From: Candidatus Sumerlaeota bacterium
Lineage (GTDB): Bacteria > Sumerlaeota > Sumerlaeia > SLMS01 > JAHLLQ01
Direction: 5' to 3'
Assembly (NCBI GenBank): GCA_030156535.1
Contig: JASGMJ010000017.1
Coordinates: 32,726 to 96,725, forward strand
DNA: 64,000 nucleotides
Below are positions 36,801 to 44,773 of this stretch, one piece after another. The notes under the pieces are model-generated. The model had not been told where the DNA came from. It searched no databases and saw only the letters and a list, made by a program, of their open reading frames with translations. Both the position numbers and the translations under genes were made by a program. Every line of letters begins with the position of its first letter. Positions within the stretch are counted from its first letter, which is position 1.

Positions 36801-37304
36801 GACCTGCCCGACGGTCAGGAGGGCCTGATGCTCGTCAAGGGCCCCAACGTCATGAAGGGTTACTGGAAGCGCGAGGACCTGACGGCCGAGGCCATGCGCG
36901 AGGGCTGGTACGTGACGGGCGACATTGCGAAGATCGACGAGGACGGCTTTGTCGAAATCACCGACCGTCTGGCACGCTTCAGCAAGATCGCCGGCGAGAT
37001 GGTGCCCCACGGCCGCGTGGAGGAAGCGCTGAACTCGGCGGCGGACCAGGGCGAAGTGTGCTGTGTCGTGGCGGCCGTCCCCGACGACAAGAAGGGGGAA
37101 CGCCTCGTCGTGCTGCACACGCTCGACGACGCAGCTGCCCGGCACGTTCAGGAAAGAACCGCCGCCAGCGGAGAACTCCCCAACCTCTGGGTCCCCAAAG
37201 CCGCCGACTTCCATCGCATCGAAGCCATTCCCGTTCTCGGAACGGGGAAGGTTGACCTGCGCGCGATCAAGGAAATGGCGAAGGAGAAGGCGGCGGAAGG
37301 ATGA
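33801..37304 (+). CDS. Three-domain lysophospholipid transporter/acyltransferase/acyl-ACP synthetase (Aas-like)
   Basis: 1,167 residues. Residues 1-430 form an MFS transporter of the LplT type (NFNDNAFRMVVWLVLG, LSLFAGQLADRFSKRS). Residues about 440-640 form a PlsC acyltransferase with NHMSYADG (near 471) and FAEGQITRTGQ. Residues about 690-1160 form an AMP-forming ligase with SSGSTGDPKGVVLSH (near 812), YGCTECAP and YVTGDIAKIDEDGF. Together they would import lysophospholipid, activate fatty acid and reacylate it at the inner membrane. In Escherichia coli lplT and aas are separate genes; the triple fusion is known elsewhere. The ATG at 33840 is an alternative start without a ribosome site. 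Confidence 0.93.
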   Translation: MIEDATLSNRNPLMADDATRRPLNEPAEPDLLSFRALVPVVFQSNFNDNAFRMVVWLVLGAYAATLHESKDFYRTLTGVCMAVPYLFLSLFAGQLADRFSKRSVVVWGKAAESAILFGGAAALMAGAPEWAMLAILACLGTRYCLFGPSTYGMIPELMPERRLSWANGWIEGMTFAGAIVGTALGGLLTDMFKGSDGVPRADLPLLILGAFSLVGLFVSLGIDRLPAQEPSRRLSLLPVRDFRANLRTIRETPGLFWTVMGTWAWWMLAALALQTAMKMAEDTLHLNGFGTSRLFIYVGVGVGLGSLVAGAISSNKIELGLVPLGGFLMGLACVGVAFVPEAEWAIGPGVALAGFFSGWFIVPLKAFLQHRTPAESRGGVLGAVNFFQYFAIFAAVGPAYYLLAEVLGLPGQTMFLIIGVLTLGMAGFALKLLPDAGLRMVLFILANTVYRLRVEGRENVPERGGALLVCNHMSYADGVLLVASLDRPIRPVMFEDIYRRPLVQPFARMTRAIPIANTMGPRDLLESLRKASEYVKNGDLVLIFAEGQITRTGQLLPFRKGFEAIMKNVDAPIIPVHLDRVWGSLLSFASDRWFGHLPRRIPWPVTVSFGQPLPANSTARNVRRAVQFLATEAWTHRKDDVRLLHHEVFRTARRHPFDRFMTDLTAKRPMRRGAFAGGTLAMARVLKTEAGDGERVGVCLPPSIGGAIVNHALLLLGRVPVNLNYTVSPSILGNIVEQCEIDTTIASKVFLAKLGIELPGRVVFVEDLAKRIGIVRRVWSVLQAWAVPVAYLERNLGAPRKRGVDDIATIIFSSGSTGDPKGVVLSHWNIASNIESVGQVISLGKGDTIMGILPFFHSFGTMATLFMPHNLRTGVAYHPNPLDPKGIGDMVNKVGATVLIATPTFLQTYIRRVEPWQFGSLQIVMTGAEKLRESVASAFEERFGIRPYEAYGCTECAPAVTMNTRDFRAPGFFQRGAKPGKIGHPLPGVSLRIVDPVSGEDLPDGQEGLMLVKGPNVMKGYWKREDLTAEAMREGWYVTGDIAKIDEDGFVEITDRLARFSKIAGEMVPHGRVEEALNSAADQGEVCCVVAAVPDDKKGERLVVLHTLDDAAARHVQERTAASGELPNLWVPKAADFHRIEAIPVLGTGKVDLRAIKEMAKEKAAEG

Positions 37305-37450
37305 GGCAGGCCGCAGCTCATCATGGGCAAACTCGCCTCTTCCCGCAACCCCTTGTCCCTTTCGTCCCTTATCCCTCCGCCTGATCGGCACGGGGCAGGC
37401 GGAGGCATGAAGCAGTTCATCTCGGGCGGGGATGCCCGAGGCAACCCAAC

Positions 37451-37487
37451 GAAAAAACTCCCTTCATCGGAGAGCAACGAAGGGAGT
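37451..37487 (-). terminator. Terminator of the TPR/membrane protein gene
   Basis: Read on the minus strand, ACTCCCTTC (37479-37487) pairs exactly with GAAGGGAGT (37457-37465) and is followed by a run of six T. It lies 40 nt after the stop codon. A second 10-bp palindrome (37374-37383 with 37396-37405) without a T-run follows the opposing Aas-like gene. Confidence 0.85.
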
Positions 37488-37525
37488 CAAAAGTGGGAGC
37501 CGAAAACCCAGGAGCGGGACTTTCC

Positions 37526-39079
37526 TCAGTCCTTCTTCTCGGGGTCGGGCATGGGGATCGTCTGGTCGGCGGAACCGTCCGAGCCCAGGCCCGCGTCGAT
37601 GCGGATCGTTTCGTCGAGCGCCTTCTCCAGGTCGCTGCCGCCCTGTTCCATGGTGGTGGGTGCGTCGCCCATCACCGTTTCGTCCGCGCCGCTGAACATG
37701 AGCGACGTGTAGCTCTGCGGGTCGTCCTTGTCGTCGGGAGGAAGAGGCGGCGTCTCCGCGCCCATGCCGGGCATCTGGGTTTCGCCCTCGCCGGAGAACA
37801 TCAGCGAGTTGTACGTCATCTCCTGATCGTCCTGTCCGCCCGCCGCGCCGCTGGCGCCGGGAGCGACGGTTTCTTCCGCGTCGCTGAACATGACGTTAGT
37901 GAACGATTCCTTTTCTTCCGGAGGAGGAGCCGATTGCTGTGTTTCTCCGGACGGGTCAAACATCAGGGAATTGAAGGAGAGGTCTCCCCCGCCGTCTTCG
38001 GAAGATTCCGAGACATTGGTTTCGGCCTGCGGATCGGGGTCGGAGAGGGAACCGAGGTTGATCGTGTCGCCGCCGCCGGAGGCGGGGTCGGCTGCCGGAG
38101 GGGGCGGGGCGGGCTTCTCCTCTTCTTCCACGGGGGGGGTGAAGGGGATGGAGAAGGCGCCGTCATCCTCGTCCTGCTTCGCGTCGGCAGCTGGCTGCGA
38201 CGCCAACTGCAGCGTGTCCTTGTCCTCGTCGACAACGGCGGTGGGGTCCTGCTGACGTTCGCGGGCGAAGTTCAGCGTATCCTCGTCGGCGGTGTCGCGG
38301 CTGGTGCCGACTTCGCCAAACTGCATGACGGAATCGTCGTCCGCCAAGTCTGCCTGGTGCTGGTCGGTCGGTGCGTCCAGCGCGCTGTATTGCGTCACGG
38401 CATCGTGCAAGTCGCGGATCGGCGGTTGCGCGGCGCGCTTGCGTTCCTCTTCCTCGATGGCCTGCTGCAACTGGCGCTGGGACTTCTTCATGCGGATGAC
38501 GGCGAAGATTGAGATCAGAATCAGGAGGAGCGCCACAACGCCGACAATGATGAGGACCATGGGAGAGAGAAGGGACGAGAACACGCTCTCCTTCTTGCGG
38601 GGCGCGAGGGGGGCGGGAACGAACGTGGGGGCGGCGATGGCCTCCGGGGTGGGTTCTGGTGTCGCGGCGGGAGTCGTGACGGCCTGCACTTCATCGGGCG
38701 CGGCGAACGGATCGGGGGGCGGAAGGTCCGAGGTGCTCGTGCCCGTTCCAAATCCCGGGAATTTGCTTCCTTCGGTCTCGATTTTCACCTGTGCGCGATC
38801 CAGCCACACGGTGGCCGACATGTTGTCGGGATCGAGCTCGAGGAGTTCGCGCGCCGTCGCCACGACTTCCTCGTAACGTCCCTGCGTGTGCAGTGTCCGA
38901 AGCAGCGCCGTCTTTGCTTCAATCTGGCGTTCGCGTTCAAGGCGTGCGGCATCCTGATTGAAGTCCTGGCCACCAGCGATGGCCGTAAGAGAAAGGAGCA
39001 GCAAGGCTCCCAAAATCAGCCGCAATTCTTGCGGCCGGGTGGTCTTGGCGCTCGGAAAGCTGCCTCGGCGGACTATCAT
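37526..39079 (-). CDS. Single-pass membrane protein with a TPR-like segment and repeated short motifs
   Basis: 517 residues from the ATG at 39079. A signal peptide (about 1-37) is followed by a TPR-like pair of helices (RYEEVVATARELLELDPDN) on the outer side, a Pro-rich stretch, a transmembrane helix (near 175-200) and a long acidic cytoplasmic tail. The tail repeats a peptide four times: FNSLMFDPSGET, FTNVMFSDAEET, YNSLMFSGEGET, YTSLMFSGADET. Further Thr sites stand in DTLNF, DTLQLA, DTINLG and ETIRID. Such evenly spaced (D/E)T sites resemble phospho-Thr docking motifs for FHA domains. I do not recognise a family. Confidence 0.8.
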   Translation of the reverse strand: MIVRRGSFPSAKTTRPQELRLILGALLLLSLTAIAGGQDFNQDAARLERERQIEAKTALLRTLHTQGRYEEVVATARELLELDPDNMSATVWLDRAQVKIETEGSKFPGFGTGTSTSDLPPPDPFAAPDEVQAVTTPAATPEPTPEAIAAPTFVPAPLAPRKKESVFSSLLSPMVLIIVGVVALLLILISIFAVIRMKKSQRQLQQAIEEEERKRAAQPPIRDLHDAVTQYSALDAPTDQHQADLADDDSVMQFGEVGTSRDTADEDTLNFARERQQDPTAVVDEDKDTLQLASQPAADAKQDEDDGAFSIPFTPPVEEEEKPAPPPPAADPASGGGDTINLGSLSDPDPQAETNVSESSEDGGGDLSFNSLMFDPSGETQQSAPPPEEKESFTNVMFSDAEETVAPGASGAAGGQDDQEMTYNSLMFSGEGETQMPGMGAETPPLPPDDKDDPQSYTSLMFSGADETVMGDAPTTMEQGGSDLEKALDETIRIDAGLGSDGSADQTIPMPDPEKKD

Positions 39080-39309
39080 GCGCGACTCTGTGCGTGGTCT
39101 TGGGATCCTTGCAATCCCGTGAGAAAAGGCACAGTCAAGGGGTCTTCGACTTTGCAGCCAAAGCACCGTGACGGCGCCTGCATGACGCTGCCGCCGCGAA
39201 CGCCCCGCCGCAACGGGTTTCTGGGGAAAATGGTCTTTCGTTCCCGGGACACGCGAGGCAACATTCCGCCCACGATCAGATTGCTTTCACCCGCTTCCCC
39301 GAGGCCGCC

Positions 39310-40485
39310 ATGCCGTTCAAACTTCCCTCCTCCCTCTTCTGCAACCGTTCTCTCGCCCTTCTTGCCGCCGCCTGCGCCGCCTCTGTCCCCGGCGCGGGCG
39401 TCCAGGCACAGGACGCCGGTCTGGGCATCGAGTACCGTGCGGAATCGGAGTCCTCCTGGCACGCCGTCTCTGCGTCCACCGAGGCCCTGCTGATTCACGG
39501 CGACGGCGTCCTGCGGTTGCGCACCCAGCTTCCTCCCGAAGCGGCAGCCGCGCCGAACACCGCGTGGGTCAAGGCCAACGCCGAAGAGGCGGACGCACCG
39601 GCGACGGTGCTCTCCCAGCAGGTGCAGCGCGTCGAGTGGTCCTTCACCGCCGGCCGGGGACGCGCCGCCGAAGAGGGAGAACTCGCCTGGCTGCCCGATC
39701 CCGACGGCAGTCCCGCCCAGGTGACCGCGCGCGCCGCGCAGTGGAGCGACAACGGCGCTGCTTCCGGCAGCACCACCGCCACGGCCGACTCCGTCCCCTG
39801 GCAGGGCGAACGCTCGATCGTCTTGCTGCCCGCCGTTGCCTACAACCGCGATGGAGACGGCACGCTGAGTGGAACAATCATCGGCATCTATCCCAACGAA
39901 CTCGACCCCGCCGCGCCTGGCCCCGTCGCCCGCAACCCCCAGGACTATGCACCGCCCAAATGGTTCCATCGCCTCGATGAGCAAACGCGCGATCTCGCCC
40001 TCTCGCCCCACGCAACGCTCGGCACTCTCAATCCCGCCGTGCTCGACGGGGAGGGCACGCGGTTCGTCGCAATCGATGCCGATCTGATCACGCTGTGGGA
40101 GAGCCTTCATGCTGTCGTCGCGCGCGAACGGCAAGGCGCATCAGGCCTGCGCGTGCTGCGGGGCTTCGTTTCTCCCCATGAACGCCAGCGCCTCGAACGG
40201 CTCGGCGTGGCCCTCGCCCCCTTCTCGCGCTTTCAGTATGGCGATGCCCTGGCGATCGTCATCGACACCAACCGTGATTTCCGCATGGACGATCTCAATG
40301 GCGATGGCACGATCTCGATCGCGGACGCCGAACTCCTCGCCGAGATGACGCGCACAGCCCTGGAAGAAGCAGGGCTCGCGGGCGGCATCGGAATCGCCGC
40401 GTCCTTCGAGGGGCCGAACAACATCGGCACGCCCTATGTTCACGTCGATACGCGTGGATGGAACCTGACGTGGCGCGAGGAGTAG
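39310..40485 (+). CDS. Secreted M15-like (DUF882-type) domain protein with EF-hand, probably inactive
   Basis: 391 residues with a signal peptide (about 1-34). The N-terminal half is beta-rich and unrecognised. Residues about 260-391 resemble zinc DD-carboxypeptidases of the M15 fold: LRVLRGFVSPHERQRLERLG, then FSRFQYGDALAIVID in place of SxHxxGxAxD, and YVHVDTRGWNLTW at the end. The first His ligand is replaced by Phe while the Asp and last His are kept. A calcium-loop insert, DLNGDGTISIADAELL, sits inside the domain. Activity is doubtful; peptidoglycan binding is possible. Confidence 0.75.
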   Translation: MPFKLPSSLFCNRSLALLAAACAASVPGAGVQAQDAGLGIEYRAESESSWHAVSASTEALLIHGDGVLRLRTQLPPEAAAAPNTAWVKANAEEADAPATVLSQQVQRVEWSFTAGRGRAAEEGELAWLPDPDGSPAQVTARAAQWSDNGAASGSTTATADSVPWQGERSIVLLPAVAYNRDGDGTLSGTIIGIYPNELDPAAPGPVARNPQDYAPPKWFHRLDEQTRDLALSPHATLGTLNPAVLDGEGTRFVAIDADLITLWESLHAVVARERQGASGLRVLRGFVSPHERQRLERLGVALAPFSRFQYGDALAIVIDTNRDFRMDDLNGDGTISIADAELLAEMTRTALEEAGLAGGIGIAASFEGPNNIGTPYVHVDTRGWNLTWREE

Positions 40486-40613
40486 AGAACTCCCTGGCCG
40501 GAAGTTCCCGCAGACTTGGCGAGCAGACAGGATGCATGTTGGTGGCGTCCCCTGCGGGATGCAGTGGGGGGACGAAGACGAAATGAAAAACGGGGAAAAG
40601 CAGCGGAAGACGG

Positions 40614-40641
40614 CAGAGACTGAGAGTTGAAGGCTGAAGTC
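40614..40641. repeat. Heptad-period repeat, weak copy
   Basis: Units AGAGACT, GAGAGTT, GAAGGCT and GAAGTCG follow in 7-bp register between two convergent genes. They belong to the same style as the blocks at 15566 and 16427. Confidence 0.55.
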
Positions 40642-40648
40642 GCCCCCC

Positions 40649-41068
40649 CTACTCCACCCACGCCGCCGCAAGAAACCACCCCAGACGCCGGCCGTCGCCA
40701 TTGCCCAGTACTTCGTCGGGGCACGGCGCATCGTTGAGCAGCAGCTCGACTTCCACCTCCGCCGCCGGCGACAGGGGGAACGAACGCATCACCCACAAGT
40801 CTGCATCCAAATCGAGTTCATGGGGTGTGCCGTTGACTGCGGCGGTCCCGCGTAGCGCCCCCTGACACAAGCCCCGTGGCCCCGATAGCAGAAGGTGCAC
40901 GCTCTTCGCTCCCACCGGTGCCGCCAGACGCAACGCCCCTGTTCCCTTGCACGCGCGAAAGGCAACGCCGCATCGCCCGTCCGTCTCGCGGGCGTGCCAG
41001 CCGCGTGTCAGATGCGGAAAATCGTTCGTGCCGATGACAACGGCATTGGCAAGCACGGCGTCCGTCAT
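40649..41068 (-). CDS. Small hypothetical protein downstream of a methyltransferase gene
   Basis: 139 residues from the ATG at 41068, which overlaps the stop of the methyltransferase gene by 4 nt (ATGA). The sequence suggests a compact beta-sandwich: GTNDFPHLTRGWHARETDGR, KSVHLLLSGPRGL, AAEVEVELLLNDAPCPDEVLG. It may be a small carbohydrate-recognition or regulatory domain serving the partner enzyme. The family is not recognised. Confidence 0.7.
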   Translation of the reverse strand: MTDAVLANAVVIGTNDFPHLTRGWHARETDGRCGVAFRACKGTGALRLAAPVGAKSVHLLLSGPRGLCQGALRGTAAVNGTPHELDLDADLWVMRSFPLSPAAEVEVELLLNDAPCPDEVLGNGDGRRLGWFLAAAWVE

Positions 41069-42084
41069 TGGCGCCTTCCCGCGAACAGGCCGAAGAGGGA
41101 ACGCGGTGCGGCGGCGCGTGCGCGCAACACCTCCGCCTCCGCCAATTCGAGCGCCTTGCGCGCCTGCGCATCGAGCCCGGCCTGCAGCGCTTCTCCACTC
41201 ACGCCCCCTCCGCGCGCGCCTTCCACCACGGCACGCAGAACTTCGCTCAACGCCAGGCACTCGGCGCCGCGCGCGGGCGGGTAATCCCCGCTGTGTGGCA
41301 AACACGCGCTCTCCGGCGCGCCCATCCGATCGGCAATGATGATCCAACGGTAGGGAAGAAACGGAAGAGTCCCTCCGTTGTACCACGCGAACTCTCCGCT
41401 GGTTTCCAAAGCATCGACGTCCGCGCACGGAGCAAGATGCTGCTCGCCCGCATGCCACGCGGCATCAAGCGCCCCGCTCGTCTCGCGTGCGAGCGACAGC
41501 CACTGCCAGACCAGCCAGCTCGTCAGCGGTGCGTTCAGCGCCAGCCGCGGCGTCATTCCGTGCGCGGCAAAAGCCCGGCAGGTCTCTTCGAGTGACGGGA
41601 GAACGTTCTCCACGTGCTCGCCCAGCCACGGATGCGGATGCCCCGTTGCGCGGCGATGACTTGCGTCAAGAGACGCCTCGATCGCGGCAACGATGTCGTT
41701 GCCAAACGGCGCGCCCAGAATCACGGCACGGCGTGACACCCGGGCGCACTCGGCCACGAACGCGGCGCGGTCGCCGCCCGGCACATGCTCCAGCGTATCC
41801 GAGGAAAACACCACGTCGAACGCGCCGTCATCGAAAGGCAGGCGGGCGCCGTCGGCGCACTGGTAGTCCGCGAGCGACTCTTCGGCGACGGTGTCAACCG
41901 TCAGACCGCTCCACGTGGGAAAGCGTTCGCGCAGAAGCCGCGCAAGAGTGCCCGGATAACCGCCCACGTCGAGAAAACGCGACGCGGCCGGCAAATCAAG
42001 CTGGCCCGCCGCATACAGCAGGGCGGCGAAACGCCGGGCGGCATCGAAAGGCAACGTGGCAAGGGACGGCATCACGGCGGTCAT
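41065..42084 (-). CDS. Class I SAM-dependent methyltransferase
   Basis: 339 residues with AGAGGT 4 nt before the ATG. The Rossmann fold shows motif I FLDVGGYPGTLARLL (near 37), an acidic ribose-binding region TVDTVAEE, DGARLPFDDGAFDVVFSSDTLEHV (motifs II-III) and RRAVILGAPFGND (motif IV/V). The C-terminal 150 residues are helical and may bind the acceptor. The nearest functional class is the UbiE/small-molecule or glycan methyltransferases; the substrate is not identifiable. It is translated together with the small gene downstream. Confidence 0.85.
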   Translation of the reverse strand: MTAVMPSLATLPFDAARRFAALLYAAGQLDLPAASRFLDVGGYPGTLARLLRERFPTWSGLTVDTVAEESLADYQCADGARLPFDDGAFDVVFSSDTLEHVPGGDRAAFVAECARVSRRAVILGAPFGNDIVAAIEASLDASHRRATGHPHPWLGEHVENVLPSLEETCRAFAAHGMTPRLALNAPLTSWLVWQWLSLARETSGALDAAWHAGEQHLAPCADVDALETSGEFAWYNGGTLPFLPYRWIIIADRMGAPESACLPHSGDYPPARGAECLALSEVLRAVVEGARGGGVSGEALQAGLDAQARKALELAEAEVLRARAAAPRSLFGLFAGRRQ

Positions 42085-42092
42085 ACCTCTAA

Positions 42093-42127
42093 AAAGAAAA
42101 GCGGCGCGGAGAAGGAAATCTCCGCGC
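42093..42127 (-). terminator. Terminator between the histone-like and methyltransferase genes
   Basis: On the minus strand GCGCGGAGA (42119-42127) pairs exactly with TCTCCGCGC (42104-42112) around a 6-nt loop. CGC and TTTTCTTTTT follow. The T-run ends immediately before the ribosome site of the methyltransferase gene. Confidence 0.88.
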
Positions 42128-42217
42128 GCCCGATTGTGGCAATGCTTTCGTCGGTGCTGGGAAGGTTAGTTCGCGGCCCCGCAAGGAAGCCGCTGGTCTC
42201 AGGCAAGAACCGCGGTC

Positions 42218-42607
42218 TTACTTGGCGCTCTTCCTTGTGGCCTTCTTTGCGCCCTTCTTGGCAGCCTTCTTTGCGCCCTTCTTGGCAGCCTTCTTTGCAC
42301 CCTTCTTGGCGGCCTTCTTCGTGGCCTTCTTGGCTGCGGCTTTCTTTGCACCCTTCTTTGCGGCCTTCTTCGTGGCCTTCTTGGCTGCGGCTTTCTTTGC
42401 GCCCTTCTTGGCGGCCTTCTTTGCACCCTTCTTGGCGGCCTTCTTCACCACCTTCTTGGCTGCTGCCTTCTTGGTGGCTTTCTTCGCGGCCTTCTTAACA
42501 GTGGCCTTCTTGGCGGCCTTCTTCACCACCTTCTTGGCTGCTGCCTTCTTGGTGGCTTTCTTCGCGGCCTTCTTCGTGGCCTTCTTGGCTGCGGCTTTCT
42601 TTGCCAT
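42218..42607 (-). CDS. Histone H1-like lysine/alanine-rich DNA-binding protein
   Basis: 129 residues made almost wholly of Lys, Ala, Thr, Val and Gly in AKKA(A)AKKATKKAAKKG-type repeats, with no aromatic residues. This is the eukaryotic H1-tail-like composition seen in Chlamydia Hc1/Hc2 and in many planctomycete proteins, which condense DNA by non-specific phosphate binding. The DNA is also repetitive (18- to 36-bp units), so copy number may vary between strains. It has its own terminator and a promoter region with DnaA-box-like sites, so it is a separately controlled gene. Confidence 0.9.
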   Translation of the reverse strand: MAKKAAAKKATKKAAKKATKKAAAKKVVKKAAKKATVKKAAKKATKKAAAKKVVKKAAKKGAKKAAKKGAKKAAAKKATKKAAKKGAKKAAAKKATKKAAKKGAKKAAKKGAKKAAKKGAKKATRKSAK

Positions 42608-42762
42608 AAGCGGTATCACCTCGCTTGTTGGTTTTTGCCCGAAGACCAATTAAGTTTGTGCCTTCGGCAGGCATCACGCACACGAGAGTACGCATGGAAG
42701 CCTCTTAACTTCGACATGGTTCGGCTCTGTTGTGAAACGTGTCAACAACAAACGAGCAAAGC

Positions 42763-42823
42763 TGTGGATAAATCGCTGTCTTATTCACCACATCATTGCG
42801 ATGCAGCAGACAAGTGAGGATAA
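42763..42823. promoter_or_regulatory. Cluster of DnaA-box-like sites
   Basis: TGTGGATAA (42763-42771) is a perfect DnaA box (TTATCCACA reversed). TTATTCACC (42781-42789) and TGAGGATAA (42815-42823) each differ by one base from the relaxed consensus. They lie in a locally AT-richer gap upstream of the H1-like gene. Confidence 0.55.
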
Positions 42824-42824
42824 G

Positions 42825-44510
42825 TCACGATGAAGACGCACGTGTGCGCAGCTTCTTCCATGTGAGAAGATAAGGACTCTGGGGCGAAGAAAGTTCCAAC
42901 TCTTCCATGCGTTGATGCGCGGCTTCGATGTCGCCGAGTGCGAAGTACGATGCTGCTGCGAAGAACAACAAATCGTCGTGAGCGACGGGTGCCAACGCGG
43001 GAGGCAGGTGCCCGTCGATGCGTTCGATGCGCCGCAGTGCCGTGCGCGCTTGTGCGTCTGTCAGCGTCGCGTTGTCGAACGCCTCGGCCTCCTGCATCAA
43101 TGCATAGAAGGCGTCGATGGCGTACTGACGCCGGACGCCGTCGATCCGGCGGCGCAACTCCTCGCGTTGTTCCTCGGCCAGCGCCTCGAAGTCCAGTTCA
43201 TCAGCGGCATCGAGAGCTGCTTCCAGTTCGCCTTCCTCCAGACGCAGCTCGATCACTGTGGCCAGCGCGTGCGCGGCGTCGCGCTGCTGGTCGCGCATAA
43301 GGCGATCCGTGCGTTGCAATAGTTCCGCATGACGTTCTGCAATGGATGCGGGTGCTTCGGCGAAGACATCCGCTTCGAGAACCTGCCGTGCCCGTGCCGC
43401 ATCTCCCTCGTCGAGTGCCTCGCGGGCTTCATCCAGGCGAACGGTATAGCGTACCTCGACAAGCTGGCGGGCGAGCCGTTTGACAGCAGCATCCTGCCCC
43501 AGGGCCAAAGCGATTCCCTGCGCTTGTTCCAGTCTTTCTTCGGCCCGTTCAAGTCCGCGGCGGGTCGTGATGGCGTGCTCGATCCCCTCCAGCAGCGGAT
43601 CGAGCAACGCCTCGCCCTTCTGCCGATAGGCAGCAAGGGCGAGATCGGGTGCCGTGGCCGATGCGTCCAGCGCGCGCAACTCCGCGGCCTTTTCCTCCAG
43701 GAGGGCGAGACCAGCGGGAGTGAACGGCGCTTCCGCCAACTCCCGCACATCACGGCGGGCCGATTCGTTGAGCAGCGTGCGTGTTTGATCGAGTGCCTTG
43801 CGATATCCCGGCGGCAGATCCCACTCGCCGAGGGCGTCGATCGCCGTGCGCGCCTCGGCGTACTCCCCCGCCGCGATCAACTCGTTCACCGCCCCCATGC
43901 GCTCGCGCACCAGGCGGTCCACCGACGATTCCAGCAACTGCGCGCTCAACTCGTGTTCCTCGCTGGAGAGCGGACGCGAAAGTTCCGAGAGAACCTGAAG
44001 CGCCGTGCCGGGATTCGGCCGGGCAAACTCCGACCACGCCGAACGCAGCAGGCGTTCCTCGCGTGACGGCCACAGCGCCATCGCAAGCGCCAGCACGCCA
44101 ACGACAGCGAGACTCCCTCCGGCTATCAGCAGTGTCCGCACGCGGCCGACGATCGGCAGCGTGCGCGTCAGGACGGGCAGGCTGCACAGGTAATCGTGCG
44201 CCCTTTGGGCGTTCGGATCGTTTGCCAGAACGCGCTCCCATTGCTCGCGCGCCTCCTCCACGCGGTCCAGCCGTGCGTATAGCGTCCCGAGCAGAAGCTG
44301 CGCCTCGCTCAAATGATGGTCGAGCTCCAGGGCGTTCTTCAGCTCGCCCATCGCCTCGTATGAGCGTCCGCGCTCGGCGTGCTCCAGCGCCATGTTGTAA
44401 TGATGCTTCGCCTTGTTGCGGATCAGACGCAGCATCGACAAGTCTTTGCCGCAATGGTAGCACTTCTCGCGGTCGTCGCGGTTTTCCGTGGAACAGTAGG
44501 GGCAACGCAT
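42825..44510 (-). CDS. Zinc-ribbon and TPR-repeat membrane protein
   Basis: 561 residues from the ATG at 44510. It opens with a CPYC...CYHC zinc ribbon (residues 3-19), then TPR helices (NMALEHAERGRSYEAMGELKNALELD and the following repeat, about 30-110), a transmembrane helix near 130-150, and about 400 residues of Ala/Glu/Arg/Leu-rich helices outside. The layout resembles scaffold proteins of planctomycete-type bacteria that couple soluble partners to the membrane. The specific function is unknown. It is divergent from the YfhO-like gene. Confidence 0.8.
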   Translation of the reverse strand: MRCPYCSTENRDDREKCYHCGKDLSMLRLIRNKAKHHYNMALEHAERGRSYEAMGELKNALELDHHLSEAQLLLGTLYARLDRVEEAREQWERVLANDPNAQRAHDYLCSLPVLTRTLPIVGRVRTLLIAGGSLAVVGVLALAMALWPSREERLLRSAWSEFARPNPGTALQVLSELSRPLSSEEHELSAQLLESSVDRLVRERMGAVNELIAAGEYAEARTAIDALGEWDLPPGYRKALDQTRTLLNESARRDVRELAEAPFTPAGLALLEEKAAELRALDASATAPDLALAAYRQKGEALLDPLLEGIEHAITTRRGLERAEERLEQAQGIALALGQDAAVKRLARQLVEVRYTVRLDEAREALDEGDAARARQVLEADVFAEAPASIAERHAELLQRTDRLMRDQQRDAAHALATVIELRLEEGELEAALDAADELDFEALAEEQREELRRRIDGVRRQYAIDAFYALMQEAEAFDNATLTDAQARTALRRIERIDGHLPPALAPVAHDDLLFFAAASYFALGDIEAAHQRMEELELSSPQSPYLLTWKKLRTRASSS

Positions 44511-44694
44511 GGACGCAGGACCTTTTCCGGGACGGCAATCAGACGCCCCACACCTTGTCCGCAAGCGCCCCAGAGTCAACGCGAAGCACGGGACACCACG
44601 AGTCGAAAGAAGAGCACGGATCGAACAAATTCACACGAAGTGTTCATGGTCATCCCTCGAAGACACGCGACGCCAAGCCATCCCCCACCCCCTC

Positions 44695-44715
44695 GAACCC
44701 CAGACCACGACCAAC
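44695..44715. repeat. Heptad-period repeat, short copy
   Basis: GAACCCC, AGACCAC and GACCAAC follow in 7-bp register in the gap between the TPR gene and the YfhO-like gene. They are related to the GAACCAC units at 15607-15634. Confidence 0.55.
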
Positions 44716-44773
44716 GCCCCACGCCTCTTCTTCCCTTGGCCACGCCCCGTCTCTCGTTCTCCATCACGGCACG

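Noticed and set aside
33717..37391. A 1,224-codon open frame on the minus strand
   Set aside because: It is the antisense shadow of the Aas-like gene. Its product is His/Arg/Gln-rich low-complexity sequence with no domain, as expected from GC-rich coding DNA.
42222..42653. A hydrophobic 143-residue frame opposite the histone-like gene
   Set aside because: The reverse complement of Lys/Ala codons reads as Phe/Leu/Ala and only looks like a membrane protein. The sense strand has a ribosome site, terminator and family-like composition.
43781..44773. Extension of the YfhO-like gene 993 bases upstream
   Set aside because: The extra 331 residues lie over the divergent TPR gene and are Arg/Ser/Pro-rich. 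The conserved N-terminal membrane helix begins just after 44774.
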